Notes under the pieces: model-generated
Databases searched by the model: none
The model's input: the letters and a program-made list of their open reading frames with translations, nothing else
What the model was told of the DNA's origin: nothing
Assembly: GCA_965247635.1 (NCBI GenBank)
Contig: CBDFHJ010000010.1
Coordinates: 248,001 to 312,000, forward strand
Length of the DNA stretch: 64,000 nt
Reading direction: 5' to 3'
From: CBDFHJ01 sp965247635
Lineage (GTDB): Bacteria; Chloroflexota; Dehalococcoidia; Lucifugimonadales; Australimonadaceae
Translations under genes and position numbers: made by a program
Part shown: positions 20,324 to 28,481 of the stretch, piece by piece
How positions within the stretch are numbered: position 1 is the stretch's first letter
Layout of the letters: each line of letters starts with the position of its first letter

Positions 20324-21187
20324 TCATGCTGCTGGTAGTCCGGCATAGAATCTCTGCTCATACGCCGCGGGTGACAGGAACCCCAGCCTGGCCTGGCGGC
20401 GCTGGCGGTTATAGAAGAGCTCGATATATTCCGTGATCTCTCGAGCTGCCTCCTGCCTGCTTCTGTAATGACGGTGGTGGACCAACTCCTGCTTGAGTGT
20501 AGCCCAGAAGCTCTCCATCGGAGCATTATCAAAGCAGTTCCCCTTCCCGCTCATGGAAGATCGCAGGCCAGACCGCTCGAGAAGACCTCTGTATTCCTGG
20601 GAGCAATACTGACTGCCTCGGTCAGAGTGATGCATCAGGCCCCTCGCTGGACGTTTGGCTCTCAGCGCCCGGAATAGAGACTGACTAACCAGGTTCTTGG
20701 TCATCCGCTCTCCCATGGCATAGCCCACAATCTCTCCGGTGAACAGGTCCTTGTGACCCGCCAGATATAGCCAGCCCTCATCGGTCGGTATATAGGTGAT
20801 GTCACTCACCCACACAGTGTTCGGCCTCCAGACCTTGAACTGCTGGCCCAATATGTTATCCGCAACCGGTAGTCTGTGCCCGGAGTCGGTGGTGGCCTTG
20901 AATCTCCTCTTCTGCCTGCAGCGTATGCCAAGCTTCTTTCGGATACGCTTGATGCGACAGATGCCCACCCGAACGCCATGCTCCGCCAGGTCGCGCTGTA
21001 ACCGTTCCGGGCCATAGGTCTGTCTCGTCCGCTTGTGGGCTGCCCTGATCTCCAGCTCCAGCCGCACTTCCTCCTGTGCTCGCCTGGACGATGGCCGGTC
21101 CACCCAGGCATAGTAGCCACTGGCCGATACGTTCAACAACCGGCCCAAGACACATTTGGGGTAGTCGAGCCGCAGTTCTTTCATCAT
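20324..21187 (-). CDS. IS3-family OrfB transposase
   Basis: A complete 287-residue DDE integrase-core protein. It has an N-terminal HTH-like region (LDYPKCVLGRLLNVSASGYY), the first Asp in TVWVSDITYIPTDEGWLY, the second in LMHHSDRGSQYCSQEY, and the Glu in KGNCFDNAPMESFWATLK. The end RRQARLGFLSPAAYEQRFY is typical. It starts at ATG ATG just inside the end of OrfA and is probably made as an OrfAB fusion by frameshifting. Confidence 0.92.
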   Translation of the reverse strand: MMKELRLDYPKCVLGRLLNVSASGYYAWVDRPSSRRAQEEVRLELEIRAAHKRTRQTYGPERLQRDLAEHGVRVGICRIKRIRKKLGIRCRQKRRFKATTDSGHRLPVADNILGQQFKVWRPNTVWVSDITYIPTDEGWLYLAGHKDLFTGEIVGYAMGERMTKNLVSQSLFRALRAKRPARGLMHHSDRGSQYCSQEYRGLLERSGLRSSMSGKGNCFDNAPMESFWATLKQELVHHRHYRSRQEAAREITEYIELFYNRQRRQARLGFLSPAAYEQRFYAGLPAA

Positions 21188-21477
21188 CGCGTACCGGGCA
21201 GCGACTCCCTGGCAAAGTACGCGGCTGCTTTTTTTAGTATGTCCCGCTCCATCTTCACTTTCGCCAGTTCCTTCTTCGTCCGCGCAAGGTCTATCTCTAC
21301 TTCTGTCATGGGCCTGTACGTCTTGCCCACATCTCCCAGTTTGCCAGCCCTATGTGCCTTCACCCAGTACCCTAATGTCGATGGCGGCAAGGACAGCCGG
21401 CGGCCTGCCTCTGGCAATGATCGGGACAGATTGCAGCAGACCCGCGGGGGTTGACCATCCAACTTAAGCTCCTGCAC
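21184..21477 (-). CDS. IS3-family OrfA
   Basis: Helix-turn-helix (RRLSLPPSTLGYWVKAHRAG) and a coiled-coil segment (ARTKKELAKVKMERDILKKA) identify OrfA. A GTG at 21477 is the only obvious start. The first ~20 residues (MQELKLDGQPPRVCCNLSRS) look abnormal for OrfA, so the true N-terminus may be altered. Near the end a run of seven A (minus strand, 21229-21235) lies in CTA AAA AAA GCA. A -1 slip there leads straight into the OrfB frame without a stop. Confidence 0.75.
   Translation of the reverse strand: MQELKLDGQPPRVCCNLSRSLPEAGRRLSLPPSTLGYWVKAHRAGKLGDVGKTYRPMTEVEIDLARTKKELAKVKMERDILKKAAAYFARESLPGTR
21229..21235 (-). promoter_or_regulatory. A7 slippery heptamer for -1 frameshift
   Basis: On the minus strand the OrfA codons run CTA AAA AAA GCA. 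Slipping back one base gives AAA AGC AGC CGC and continues open through the OrfB start (GCG ATG ATG AAA GAA). This is the standard way IS3 elements make the OrfAB transposase. Confidence 0.65.
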
Positions 21478-21552
21478 AGGGCTGTCATGGACACCGGCAG
21501 AGCGTGGGAGAGATGTCCATTCAGCTTGAGGCTCCTAATGCCAATCGTGCCT

Positions 21553-24500
21553 CTAGTCGTTTCGTCTCACCATTCGCACCACCTTTCGGACGACGATTGT
21601 CACGTCGTCAGTCAGGGATCTGGGCGAACTATTGAACACCCATAGCGCCGCTATACGCGCGGCCGTAGTGAGGGCACGAGCTGTGGAATCGAGCGAGCTA
21701 TGCAGCCAACGCACCGCCGTGGCTACCCCTCGTGCCATCGTTGTCGGCAGACTGTTGGCTCCCCAAAAGAACCTCGTCCAGCCCCACTTACGTTGCACCC
21801 CGGCTACTACGATGCCTCCGGTGATTGCGCCAATCGCCATACCCCCGATAGCTACGAGCGCCAGGGCCAGCGCAGAGAGTTGTGGGCCACGATCATTCGT
21901 CACCGAGGGCATCGGCCCGGTGGTCTCTGCCGTGTGCTCGGCCGTCGACGTATCGCCGAATTCAACAGGGTCGGACCTCGTGGTCCTGTCGCGGCCGACG
22001 TCGAGGTCTGTCAGGTGGACGAGGTCACGCAGCGCTACGGGGATGGGGCCGGTGAGCTGGTTGCCGCCGAGGTGAAGCTCGGTCAGGTCCGTCAGGTTCC
22101 CCAGCTCGGGAGGGAGCGGACCACTCAGCCCATTCGCACTCAAGCTGAGAACCGTCAGGTTGATGAGGTTGCCAAACTCGGCGGGGATGGGACCACTGAA
22201 GCGGTTGACGTTGAGATGAAGCTCGGTCAGGTCTGTCAGGTCCCCCAGCTCGGGAGGGAGCGGACCACTCAGCCCATTCGCACTCAAGCTGAGAACCGTC
22301 AGGTTGATGAGGTTGCCAAACTCGGCGGGGATGGGACCACTGAAGCGGTTGACGTTGAGATGAAGCTCGGTCAGGTCTGTCAGGTTCCCCAGCTCGGGAG
22401 GGAGCGGACCGGTGAGCGCGTTGTTGTTGAGGCTCAGGACTGTGAGGCCAGTGAGATTGGCCAGTTGGAGCGGGATGGAGCCGCTGAGCTCGTTGCCCTC
22501 GATGCTAAGGTTTGTCAGGTCGGTGAGGTTGCCTAATTGCGGAGGGATCGCACCGCTCAGTTCATTGTTGCCGAGCGTGAGGATCGTCAGGCTTGTGAGA
22601 GTACCTAACTCCATCGGGATGGGGCCGTCGAGCAGGTTGTCGCTCAACGTCAACTCCCTCAAGTCGGTCAGGCCGCCCAGTTGGTGAGGAATCGCGCCGC
22701 TCAGTTCGTTGTTGTTGAGCGTGAGGACCGTCAGGTATATGAGTTCACCCAACTCCACCGGGATGGGGCCCATGAGCGTGTTGTCGCTCAGTGTCAGCTC
22801 CCTAAGATTCGTGAGGTGCCCCAGTTCGGGGGGGATGACGCCACTCAGCTCATTGTTGCCCAGTGTGAGTTCCCTCAGGTCCGTGAGGTTGCCCAGTTGG
22901 TGAGGAATCGCGCCGCTCAGCCCATTGTTGTTGAGCGTGAGGATCGTCAGGTCGGTGAGGTCGCCTAACTCCACCGGGATGGGGCCGTCGAGCTCATTGT
23001 TGCCCAGTGTGAGTTCCCTCAGGTCCGTGAGGTTGCCCAGTTGGTGAGGAATCGCGCCGCTCAGCCCATTGTTGTTGAGCGTGAGGATCGTCAGGTCGGT
23101 GAGGTCGCCTAACTCCACCGGGATGGGGCCGTCGAGCTCATTGTTGCCCAGTGTGAGTTCCCTCAGGTCGGTGGGGTTGCCCAGTTGGTGAGGAATCGCG
23201 CCGCTCAGCCCGTTGTTGTTGAGCGTGAGGATCGTCAGGTCGGTGAGGTCGCCTAACTCCACCGGGATGGGGCCGTCGAGCATGTTGTCGCTCAACGTCA
23301 ACTCCCTCAGGTCGGTGGGGTTGCCCAGTTGGTGAGGAATAGCGCCGCTCAGTTCGTTATTGTTGAGCGTGAGGATCGTCAGGTCGGTGAGGTCGCCTAA
23401 CTCCACCGGGATGGGGCCGTCGAGCATGTTGTCGCTCAACGTCAACTCCCTCAGGTCGGTGAGGTTGCCTAGTTGGTGAGGAATCGCGCCGCTCAGCCCG
23501 TTGTTGTTGAGCGTGAGGATCGTCAGATCTGCCAGGTTGCCCAGTTCGACGGGGATCTGATCGGTGAGCTCGTTGTTGCTGAGATCAAGTTGCGTGAGGC
23601 CTGTGAGGGTACCTAGTTCTGCCGGGATCGATCCGGCTAGGTCGTTTCCGTAGAGATACAGATGCGTCAGAGCGGTCAGGTCGCCCAGCGATGCTGGGAT
23701 CGGGCCGCTGAGCTCGTTGGCGTAGAGATAGAGATGTGTCAGAGCGGCCAGGTCGCCCAGCGATGCTGGGATCGGGCCGGTGAGCTCGTTGCTGTGCAGG
23801 TTGAGGAGCGAGAGGTTGGTGAGGTTGCCGAGCTCAGGAGGAATGGAGCCAGTGAGCTCGTTGCCTTGAAGCTGGAGATTCGTCAGGGCGGCCAGGTCCC
23901 CCAGCTCTGCGGGGATCGGGCCAGTGAACTCGTTGCTGTGCAGACTAAGGACCGTCAGGTCTATGAGGTTGCCCAGCTCAGCGGGGATGCGGCCGCTGAG
24001 TCCGTTGGCGTAGAGATAGAGGAGCGTCAGGTCGGTGAGGTTGCCTAGCTCTGTGGGGATGAGACCGCTCAGCTCGTTGCTGTAGAGGTAGAGCCTTGTC
24101 ACGTTGGTGAGGTTGCCGAGCTCCGCGGGAATTGGGCCGGTGAGCTCGTTGCCTTGAAGCTGGAGGTTCGTCAGGGCAGCCATGTCCCCCAGCTCAGTGG
24201 GGATGGAGCCAGTGAGCTCGTTGCTATGCAGGTTGAGGACCGTCAGGTTGGAGAGGTTGCCCAGCTCAGCGGGGATGGGACCGCTGAGTCCGTTGTTGAA
24301 GAGGTAGAGGAGCGTCAGGTCGGTGAGGTTGCCTAGCTCTGCGGGGATGGGACCGCTCAGCTCGTTGCTGTAGAGGTAGAGCCTTGTCACGTTGGTGAGG
24401 TTGCCGAGCTCCGCGGGGATTGGGCCGGTGAGCTCGTTGCTGTGCAGGTTGAGGAGCGAGAGGTTGGTGAGGTTACCGAGCTCAGGAGGAATGGAGCCAG

Positions 24501-25542
24501 TGAGCTCGTTGCTGTGCAGGTTGAGGAGCGAGAGGTTGGTGAGGTTACCGAGCTCAGGAGGAATGGAGCCAGTGAGCTCGTTGCTGTGCAGGTTGAGGAC
24601 CGTCAGGTCTGTGAGATTGCCCAGCTCTGCGGGGATCGGGCCGGTGAGTTCGTTGCCGTCGAGGTAGAGGAGCTTCAAGTTGGAGAGGTCGCCAAGCACT
24701 GCCGGGATCGGGCCGGTCAGTCCATCGCTGCGAAGATTGAGCGCCACCAAGTTGGTGAGATTGCCCAACTCAGGAGGGATTGAGCCGGTGAGACTGTTGT
24801 CGGCGAGGTAAAGCTCGAGCAGCCTGGGGAGGTCGCCCAGCTCTGCGGGGATGGAGCCGGTGAGTCCGTTGTTGAAGAGGTAGAGGAGCGTTAGGTTGGC
24901 CAGGTTGCCCAACTCAGGAGGGATTGAGCCGGTAAGATTGTTGCCGTCGAGGTAGAGTTCGGTCAGGTTAGAGAGGTTGCCCAGCTCAACGCGTAGGGAG
25001 CCGCTGATCTCGTTATTGCGGAGATTGAGGACCGTCAGGTCTGTGAGATTGCCCAGCTCTACGGGGATCGAGCCGCTGAGGTCTCTCCTTCTGAGCTGGA
25101 GTTTCGCGACCCTGCCACGTGAAACGGAGACACCTTCCCAGTTAGCGATGGGCGTGTTGACGCTCCAGTCCAACACATTTTCCGGGTCGAGTGTTGCCTT
25201 GACATCAAGCAGGGTCTCGCAATTGGCGACGAGGCCTACCTCTTGGCCGGGCACGGCTATACCGTTGTCGCAGCCGTGGCTGTTGGCAAAAACGGGGTGC
25301 TCTAATGTGGCAGCAGCCGCAAACAGGAAGACGATAAAGGCAGCAATACCCAGCTTGACTGGGATGTTGCGGGTTCTCTGACTCGCGGTGGGAACGCGAT
25401 CGGCTATCACCCCAAGGCCTCGGCGTGATAGCCGTTGTTTCAAGTTTGATTTGCCCAACGATCTTCCTTTGGCGACAATCCTCACCCATTCTTCCCAGTA
25501 CGGAGACAGTGAAGCGCCAACTTCGACCGGAGAGCGCGCCAC
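21553..25542 (-). CDS. Giant leucine-rich-repeat surface protein, membrane anchored
   Basis: The protein has 1329 residues. A charged N-terminal ~65 residues precedes a membrane or signal segment (LGIAAFIVFLFAAAATLEHP). A cap region follows with Cys residues and ATLDPENVLDWSVNTPIANWEG, like the LRR N-terminal domain of plant receptors. Then come about 44 tandem repeats of exactly 24 residues of plant-type consensus (LTxLxLxxNxLTGxIPxELGNLTx). The C-terminus has a linker, a membrane helix (LALALVAIGGMAIGAITGG) and a basic ~85-residue tail. The start is GTG at 25542. Such repeats form a long curved binding solenoid, probably extracellular for adhesion or recognition. Its sides are packed with insertion sequences. 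Confidence 0.9.
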   Translation of the reverse strand: MARSPVEVGASLSPYWEEWVRIVAKGRSLGKSNLKQRLSRRGLGVIADRVPTASQRTRNIPVKLGIAAFIVFLFAAAATLEHPVFANSHGCDNGIAVPGQEVGLVANCETLLDVKATLDPENVLDWSVNTPIANWEGVSVSRGRVAKLQLRRRDLSGSIPVELGNLTDLTVLNLRNNEISGSLRVELGNLSNLTELYLDGNNLTGSIPPELGNLANLTLLYLFNNGLTGSIPAELGDLPRLLELYLADNSLTGSIPPELGNLTNLVALNLRSDGLTGPIPAVLGDLSNLKLLYLDGNELTGPIPAELGNLTDLTVLNLHSNELTGSIPPELGNLTNLSLLNLHSNELTGSIPPELGNLTNLSLLNLHSNELTGPIPAELGNLTNVTRLYLYSNELSGPIPAELGNLTDLTLLYLFNNGLSGPIPAELGNLSNLTVLNLHSNELTGSIPTELGDMAALTNLQLQGNELTGPIPAELGNLTNVTRLYLYSNELSGLIPTELGNLTDLTLLYLYANGLSGRIPAELGNLIDLTVLSLHSNEFTGPIPAELGDLAALTNLQLQGNELTGSIPPELGNLTNLSLLNLHSNELTGPIPASLGDLAALTHLYLYANELSGPIPASLGDLTALTHLYLYGNDLAGSIPAELGTLTGLTQLDLSNNELTDQIPVELGNLADLTILTLNNNGLSGAIPHQLGNLTDLRELTLSDNMLDGPIPVELGDLTDLTILTLNNNELSGAIPHQLGNPTDLRELTLSDNMLDGPIPVELGDLTDLTILTLNNNGLSGAIPHQLGNPTDLRELTLGNNELDGPIPVELGDLTDLTILTLNNNGLSGAIPHQLGNLTDLRELTLGNNELDGPIPVELGDLTDLTILTLNNNGLSGAIPHQLGNLTDLRELTLGNNELSGVIPPELGHLTNLRELTLSDNTLMGPIPVELGELIYLTVLTLNNNELSGAIPHQLGGLTDLRELTLSDNLLDGPIPMELGTLTSLTILTLGNNELSGAIPPQLGNLTDLTNLSIEGNELSGSIPLQLANLTGLTVLSLNNNALTGPLPPELGNLTDLTELHLNVNRFSGPIPAEFGNLINLTVLSLSANGLSGPLPPELGDLTDLTELHLNVNRFSGPIPAEFGNLINLTVLSLSANGLSGPLPPELGNLTDLTELHLGGNQLTGPIPVALRDLVHLTDLDVGRDRTTRSDPVEFGDTSTAEHTAETTGPMPSVTNDRGPQLSALALALVAIGGMAIGAITGGIVVAGVQRKWGWTRFFWGANSLPTTMARGVATAVRWLHSSLDSTARALTTAARIAALWVFNSSPRSLTDDVTIVVRKVVRMVRRND
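22000..25090. repeat. Tandem 72-bp coding repeats, partly in 144-bp units
   Basis: The LRR coding region is made of 72-bp units. Between about 22860 and 23540 the units alternate in near-identical 144-bp pairs (LNNNGLSGAIPHQLGN with DGPIPVELGDL), five times over. Another duplicated pair lies at about 22090-22380. The near identity indicates recent expansion by recombination or slippage. Confidence 0.8.
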
Positions 25543-25614
25543 AGGGCCGCTTCAGATGCGCCCCAGCATAATTTCCCAAGATACAAGATAAATGTTGATG
25601 AATTATTAGCTAAT

Positions 25615-25643
25615 TGTAGACCAGCAGCGATAATGTGACACAT
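25615..25643 (+). mobile_element. Solo degenerate end of an IS-A-related element
   Basis: TGTAGACCAGCAGCGATAAT, then GTGACACAT, differs at only a few positions from the left end of IS-A (TGTAGACCGTCAGCGATAAT, GGGACACAT). No IS-A coding sequence follows. It sits directly before the end of the IS-C fragment, so it is probably the scar of an old insertion. Confidence 0.55.
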
Positions 25644-25653
25644 CTGATTCAAG

Positions 25654-26008
25654 TGGACCCCATCATCAGGACAGCGGTGAGGCTAAAATAAGAGAGTCTA
25701 CCGCTGGGGTGTCTCGTAAACCTTCATCCGATGGTAAGGCTCGTTGATGTTCCAGTAAACACCTTTGTGGGCTCACCGCTTGGAACACCTGACCCGGTGA
25801 CCGATAGCCCAGGGCTTGATGGGGCCGCTCTTGGTTGTAGAAGGCCAGATAAGCCCCAATCCCCTTTCTGGCCTCAGTCCCATTTTGGTATGCCTTCAGG
25901 TACACCTCCTCGTACTTGATGCTGCGCCACAGCCGTTCCACGAAGACATTGTCCATGCACCGGCCCCTGCCGTCCATGCTCACTTGAACGCCTTGCGCCA
26001 GCAGCATG
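25654..26008 (-). mobile_element. IS3-family IS-C fragment (OrfB C-terminus)
   Basis: The end TGGACCCCATCATCAGGACA and the following coding sequence match the left 355 bp of the full copy at 31356-32657. The minus strand encodes the last ~110 residues of OrfB (MDGRGRCMDNVFVERLWRS, ERPHQALGYRSPGQVF) with a small frame change near its stop. It ends abruptly inside the gene. Confidence 0.85.
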
Positions 26009-26139
26009 GACCAGATGCAACCGACACAAAAACCTGCGGTACTCCTGGGCGGTTGATTTGGATGCAGCGAGCGGAGACGGTCGCATATCCTAGCTGGTTT
26101 GGCGTCGCCAGCTCGTTGATCTGACGCCGAACGGCCTGA

Positions 26140-26305
26140 TGACGGGTCCGAGTCTCAATACGTGGGCCGGCGCATGGTCCTGGTAGACCTGGCGGACCGT
26201 CAGGCCGGCACGCTCTGCGTACTCGGTGCAGGCGTGGATCTGAACGCCGAGGTCCTAGCGTTCGTCGTTTGTGCTCACTCTGGCATAGATCACGACGCTC
26301 GGCAT
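26140..26305 (-). pseudogene. Serine resolvase N-terminal relic with in-frame TAG
   Basis: From the ATG at 26305 the minus strand reads MPSVVIYARVSTNDER, TAG, then DLGVQIHACTEYAERAGLTV and RQVYQDHAPA. This is the start of a small serine recombinase catalytic domain, with YARVS holding the nucleophile. Members have Gln where the TAG stands, so a single C-to-T change (CAG to TAG) explains the stop. The similarity fades by about 26140. The remaining DNA up to 26605 and down to 26009 shows nothing else I can name. Confidence 0.65.
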
Positions 26306-26648
26306 TGGATCACCAGCCTATCCGCCCACAGTGCGGGCATGCGCTCCATACCACGCGCCGCCACTCGGCGGACGACCGGGGAGACTCACTCTGGACCTGG
26401 CCTCCACCCTTCAACGTTGGCTGAAGGTCTGGCGGTCAAGGGCGTCAGCATGCGCCGGAGCGGTCAAACCGCCGTCAACCGGGAGGCCGACGGAAGGGAA
26501 AGGCTGATACCCCGTTTCTCGGCAGCGAAATGCGCCATAGTCAAACACGCGCTGGGAGCGCCTCCTGGACGATATGCTGTCCGTCCCCGGCTGAGGGCGC
26601 GTGACTGTTAGCAACCAGCAAAAGTGGGACACATTGGGAGCCGAGAGA

Positions 26649-27634
26649 TCAGGGGCTGGATGGAGGTCTGGCGAGCTCCCTGAGGGCCCTGTTGTAGCGT
26701 CGTCGCCGTTCGGTGGTTTGAGCCTTCACCTCCTTCCTGCGTTGTAGGATCTCTTGCCGTCTTCCCTTGAGCACGTCTGATGGTGTCACGTTGCCCAGAG
26801 CCTTGTGATAGCGCCGGTAGTTGTAGTAGCTGACGAAGGCCGCGATAGCAGCCTCAAGGTCGGCGGGCAACTCATAAGGCACCTGGTTGACGTCCCGTTT
26901 GATGGTCTGGTGGTAGCGCTCCACTTCCCGTTGGTCTGAGGGTGGAAAGGAGTTGCTAGGATGTGCTTGATGCCAACCATCCCCAGGTAGTCCCTGAATG
27001 CTCTTGAGACATAGCCTGGACCGTTGTCACTCAGCAGCCTGGTGCGGTCTGTGACTGGAACTTGGTCCATGCTGGTCGTGTCCACAGCATCCTGGACCAC
27101 CTCGATGAAGGAGTCGGCCGTCATATCTTGCTGAAGCCTGTGAGCCAGGATGAAGCGGGAGTAGTCGTCCATAACGGTGACCAGGTAGTAGTAGCCCCAC
27201 CCAACCACCCTGAAGTATGAGGCATCGGTGGCCCACATCTGGTGAGGTCCTGTGGTCTTGAGGTGGTACTCCTTCCCCGCGGCCAACCGCATCTCAGGCC
27301 TCTTCACTAGGCCCTCCCTGCCCAGGATACGGTAGACGCTGGACTCTGAGACTGAGAAGCCCTGGTTGTCGGTGATCCCCGCGGCCAGCTGACGGCAGCT
27401 CAGCTCTGGCATCTCCCTGGCTGATAACAGGACTGAGCGTTCTTCCTGAATAGTAAGACGGTTCCATGGTGGCTGATCGCCTCCTGGTCGGTCCTCAAGT
27501 CCTTGTTGGTCTTGGCGTCTGAGCCACCGGTAGTAGGTGCTCTTAGGGATGCCCAGCTCTCTGAGGACCTTTCGCTTGGGGAGGGGAGACGAGGATACTT
27601 TGGTAACTACCTCTGCCTTCTCCGGGGCGCTCAT
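26649..27634 (-). pseudogene. IS-A OrfB, one frameshift
   Basis: This frame is intact at the first lesion of copy 1 but carries the same single-base deletion in GGGAAG-TGG (near 26926-26930), which throws the last ~90 residues out of frame. The integrase core with WATDASYF and SDNGPGYV is otherwise preserved. The shared lesion shows that copies 1 and 2 descend from one already broken element. Confidence 0.9.
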
Positions 27635-28038
27635 CCGCTGGTACCGGTGGCGTCCTGGGGCATGGGGATGGCCGTTTTTTTGAGACGGTACGCCTCCAGC
27701 GACAGATCGGCCACTAGCTCCTTGAGTTCCCCGTTCTCTCGCTTGAGTTGCCCTACCTCATGCTGAGTGGCGTCCCGAACCGAGTCACGGGTCAACCTCT
27801 CCTTGCCCGCCTCCATGAACTCTTTGGTCCACGAGTAGTAGGAGTGGGGCTTGATCCCCTCCCGCCGGCACAGGTCGTTGACTGTGACCTCGCGGCGGAA
27901 GCCCTCCAGAACAATTCGGATCTTCTCTTCGGGGGTGTACTTACGTCGGGCAGCCGCCTTCACTGTGCGGACGAAAGACCTGGTCTGCTCGCTTCGTTCC
28001 TCGGCGGCCTCTGCTTTGCTTACTTCTAATTGGGACAC
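27631..28038 (-). CDS. IS-A OrfA
   Basis: A complete OrfA of 135 residues, the same protein as at 15965-16372, with the helix-turn-helix and C-terminal coiled coil. It overlaps OrfB by four bases. AGAAAGGAG precedes its ATG on the minus strand. Confidence 0.88.
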   Translation of the reverse strand: MSQLEVSKAEAAEERSEQTRSFVRTVKAAARRKYTPEEKIRIVLEGFRREVTVNDLCRREGIKPHSYYSWTKEFMEAGKERLTRDSVRDATQHEVGQLKRENGELKELVADLSLEAYRLKKTAIPMPQDATGTSG

Positions 28039-28149
28039 ATCTGCTCCTTTCTGTGGGTAGCTCTACCCTCATTTCAGGAGCTCACACCACCCTCCGACTC
28101 TCGGGTTTTCCTACCCTTATATGTGTCCCATTATCGCTGACGGTCTACA

Positions 28150-28481
28150 GTGTTGTGGAGCCCCCGGTAATCCTGTCTGGGTTGCCACATAGGTTCCCAC
28201 AGGTAGCGGGGCATCCCCCCCACTTCGTCCGTAGAGAAGCAGCGCAGTATTAGGGATTCGGGTTCCCACTCCGCCCAGGCCCAGAGTCTTCCCTCTTCAG
28301 CTTGCTCCGAATCCACTGAGTCAATCCAAGCTCCGTCAATTTCAAGAAACTTGCGTCCATGGGAGTTATTGCAGCCGTTAGGTTTCCTGGTTGGATTCCA
28401 CTCCTTCCAATCGCCGTGATCCGGAGAGTGCTCTCTTCCCGGGTGAGGGAATTGGATGAAGCGTCGATTATCGGATGCCAT
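28150..28481 (-). pseudogene. Unknown protein, C-terminus cut by IS-A
   Basis: The ATG at 28481 opens a frame for MASDNRRFIQFPHPGREHSP, then a Trp-rich acidic region (WAWAEWEPESLILRCF, GGMPRYLWEPMW) of about 110 residues. It ends where IS-A copy 2 begins. I do not recognise the family. Its start overlaps the end of the upstream gene by 14 bases, which points to translational coupling and a shared function. The lost tail length is unknown. Confidence 0.6.

Larger units (their letters stand above)
20309..21519 (-). mobile_element. IS3-family element (OrfA/OrfB with A7 slippery site)
   Basis: Putative ends are TGGACACCAAACC at 20309 and, reversed, TGGACATCTCTCC at 21519, giving about 1.2 kb. 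OrfA and OrfB lie on the minus strand and overlap by four bases. The ends are set by weak repeat similarity and no target duplication was found. The element appears to have landed in the IS1182-like gene, whose apparent start codon lies inside this element's end. Confidence 0.65.
26606..28149 (-). mobile_element. IS-A, copy 2
   Basis: A full-length 1544-bp copy in reverse orientation, from TGTTAGCAACC at 26606 to the complement of TGTAGACC at 28149. OrfA is intact and OrfB has one frameshift. No target duplication is seen. Its end cuts the coding sequence of the 28150-28481 gene. Confidence 0.9.

Noticed and set aside
22000..25100. CRISPR array suggested by regular repeats
   Set aside because: The 72-bp period, coding content and lack of unique spacers show protein repeats. 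No CRISPR array or cas gene is visible in the window.
22000..25381. Long plus-strand open frames opposite the LRR gene (for example 23662-24048 and 24442-24783)
   Set aside because: They arise from the regular 72-bp repeat read in antisense. They lack start signals, and the minus-strand frame has the clear LRR protein.
26162..26611. Plus-strand 149-codon frame
   Set aside because: The minus strand of the same DNA holds a recognisable serine resolvase start, and the plus product is low-complexity and matches nothing.
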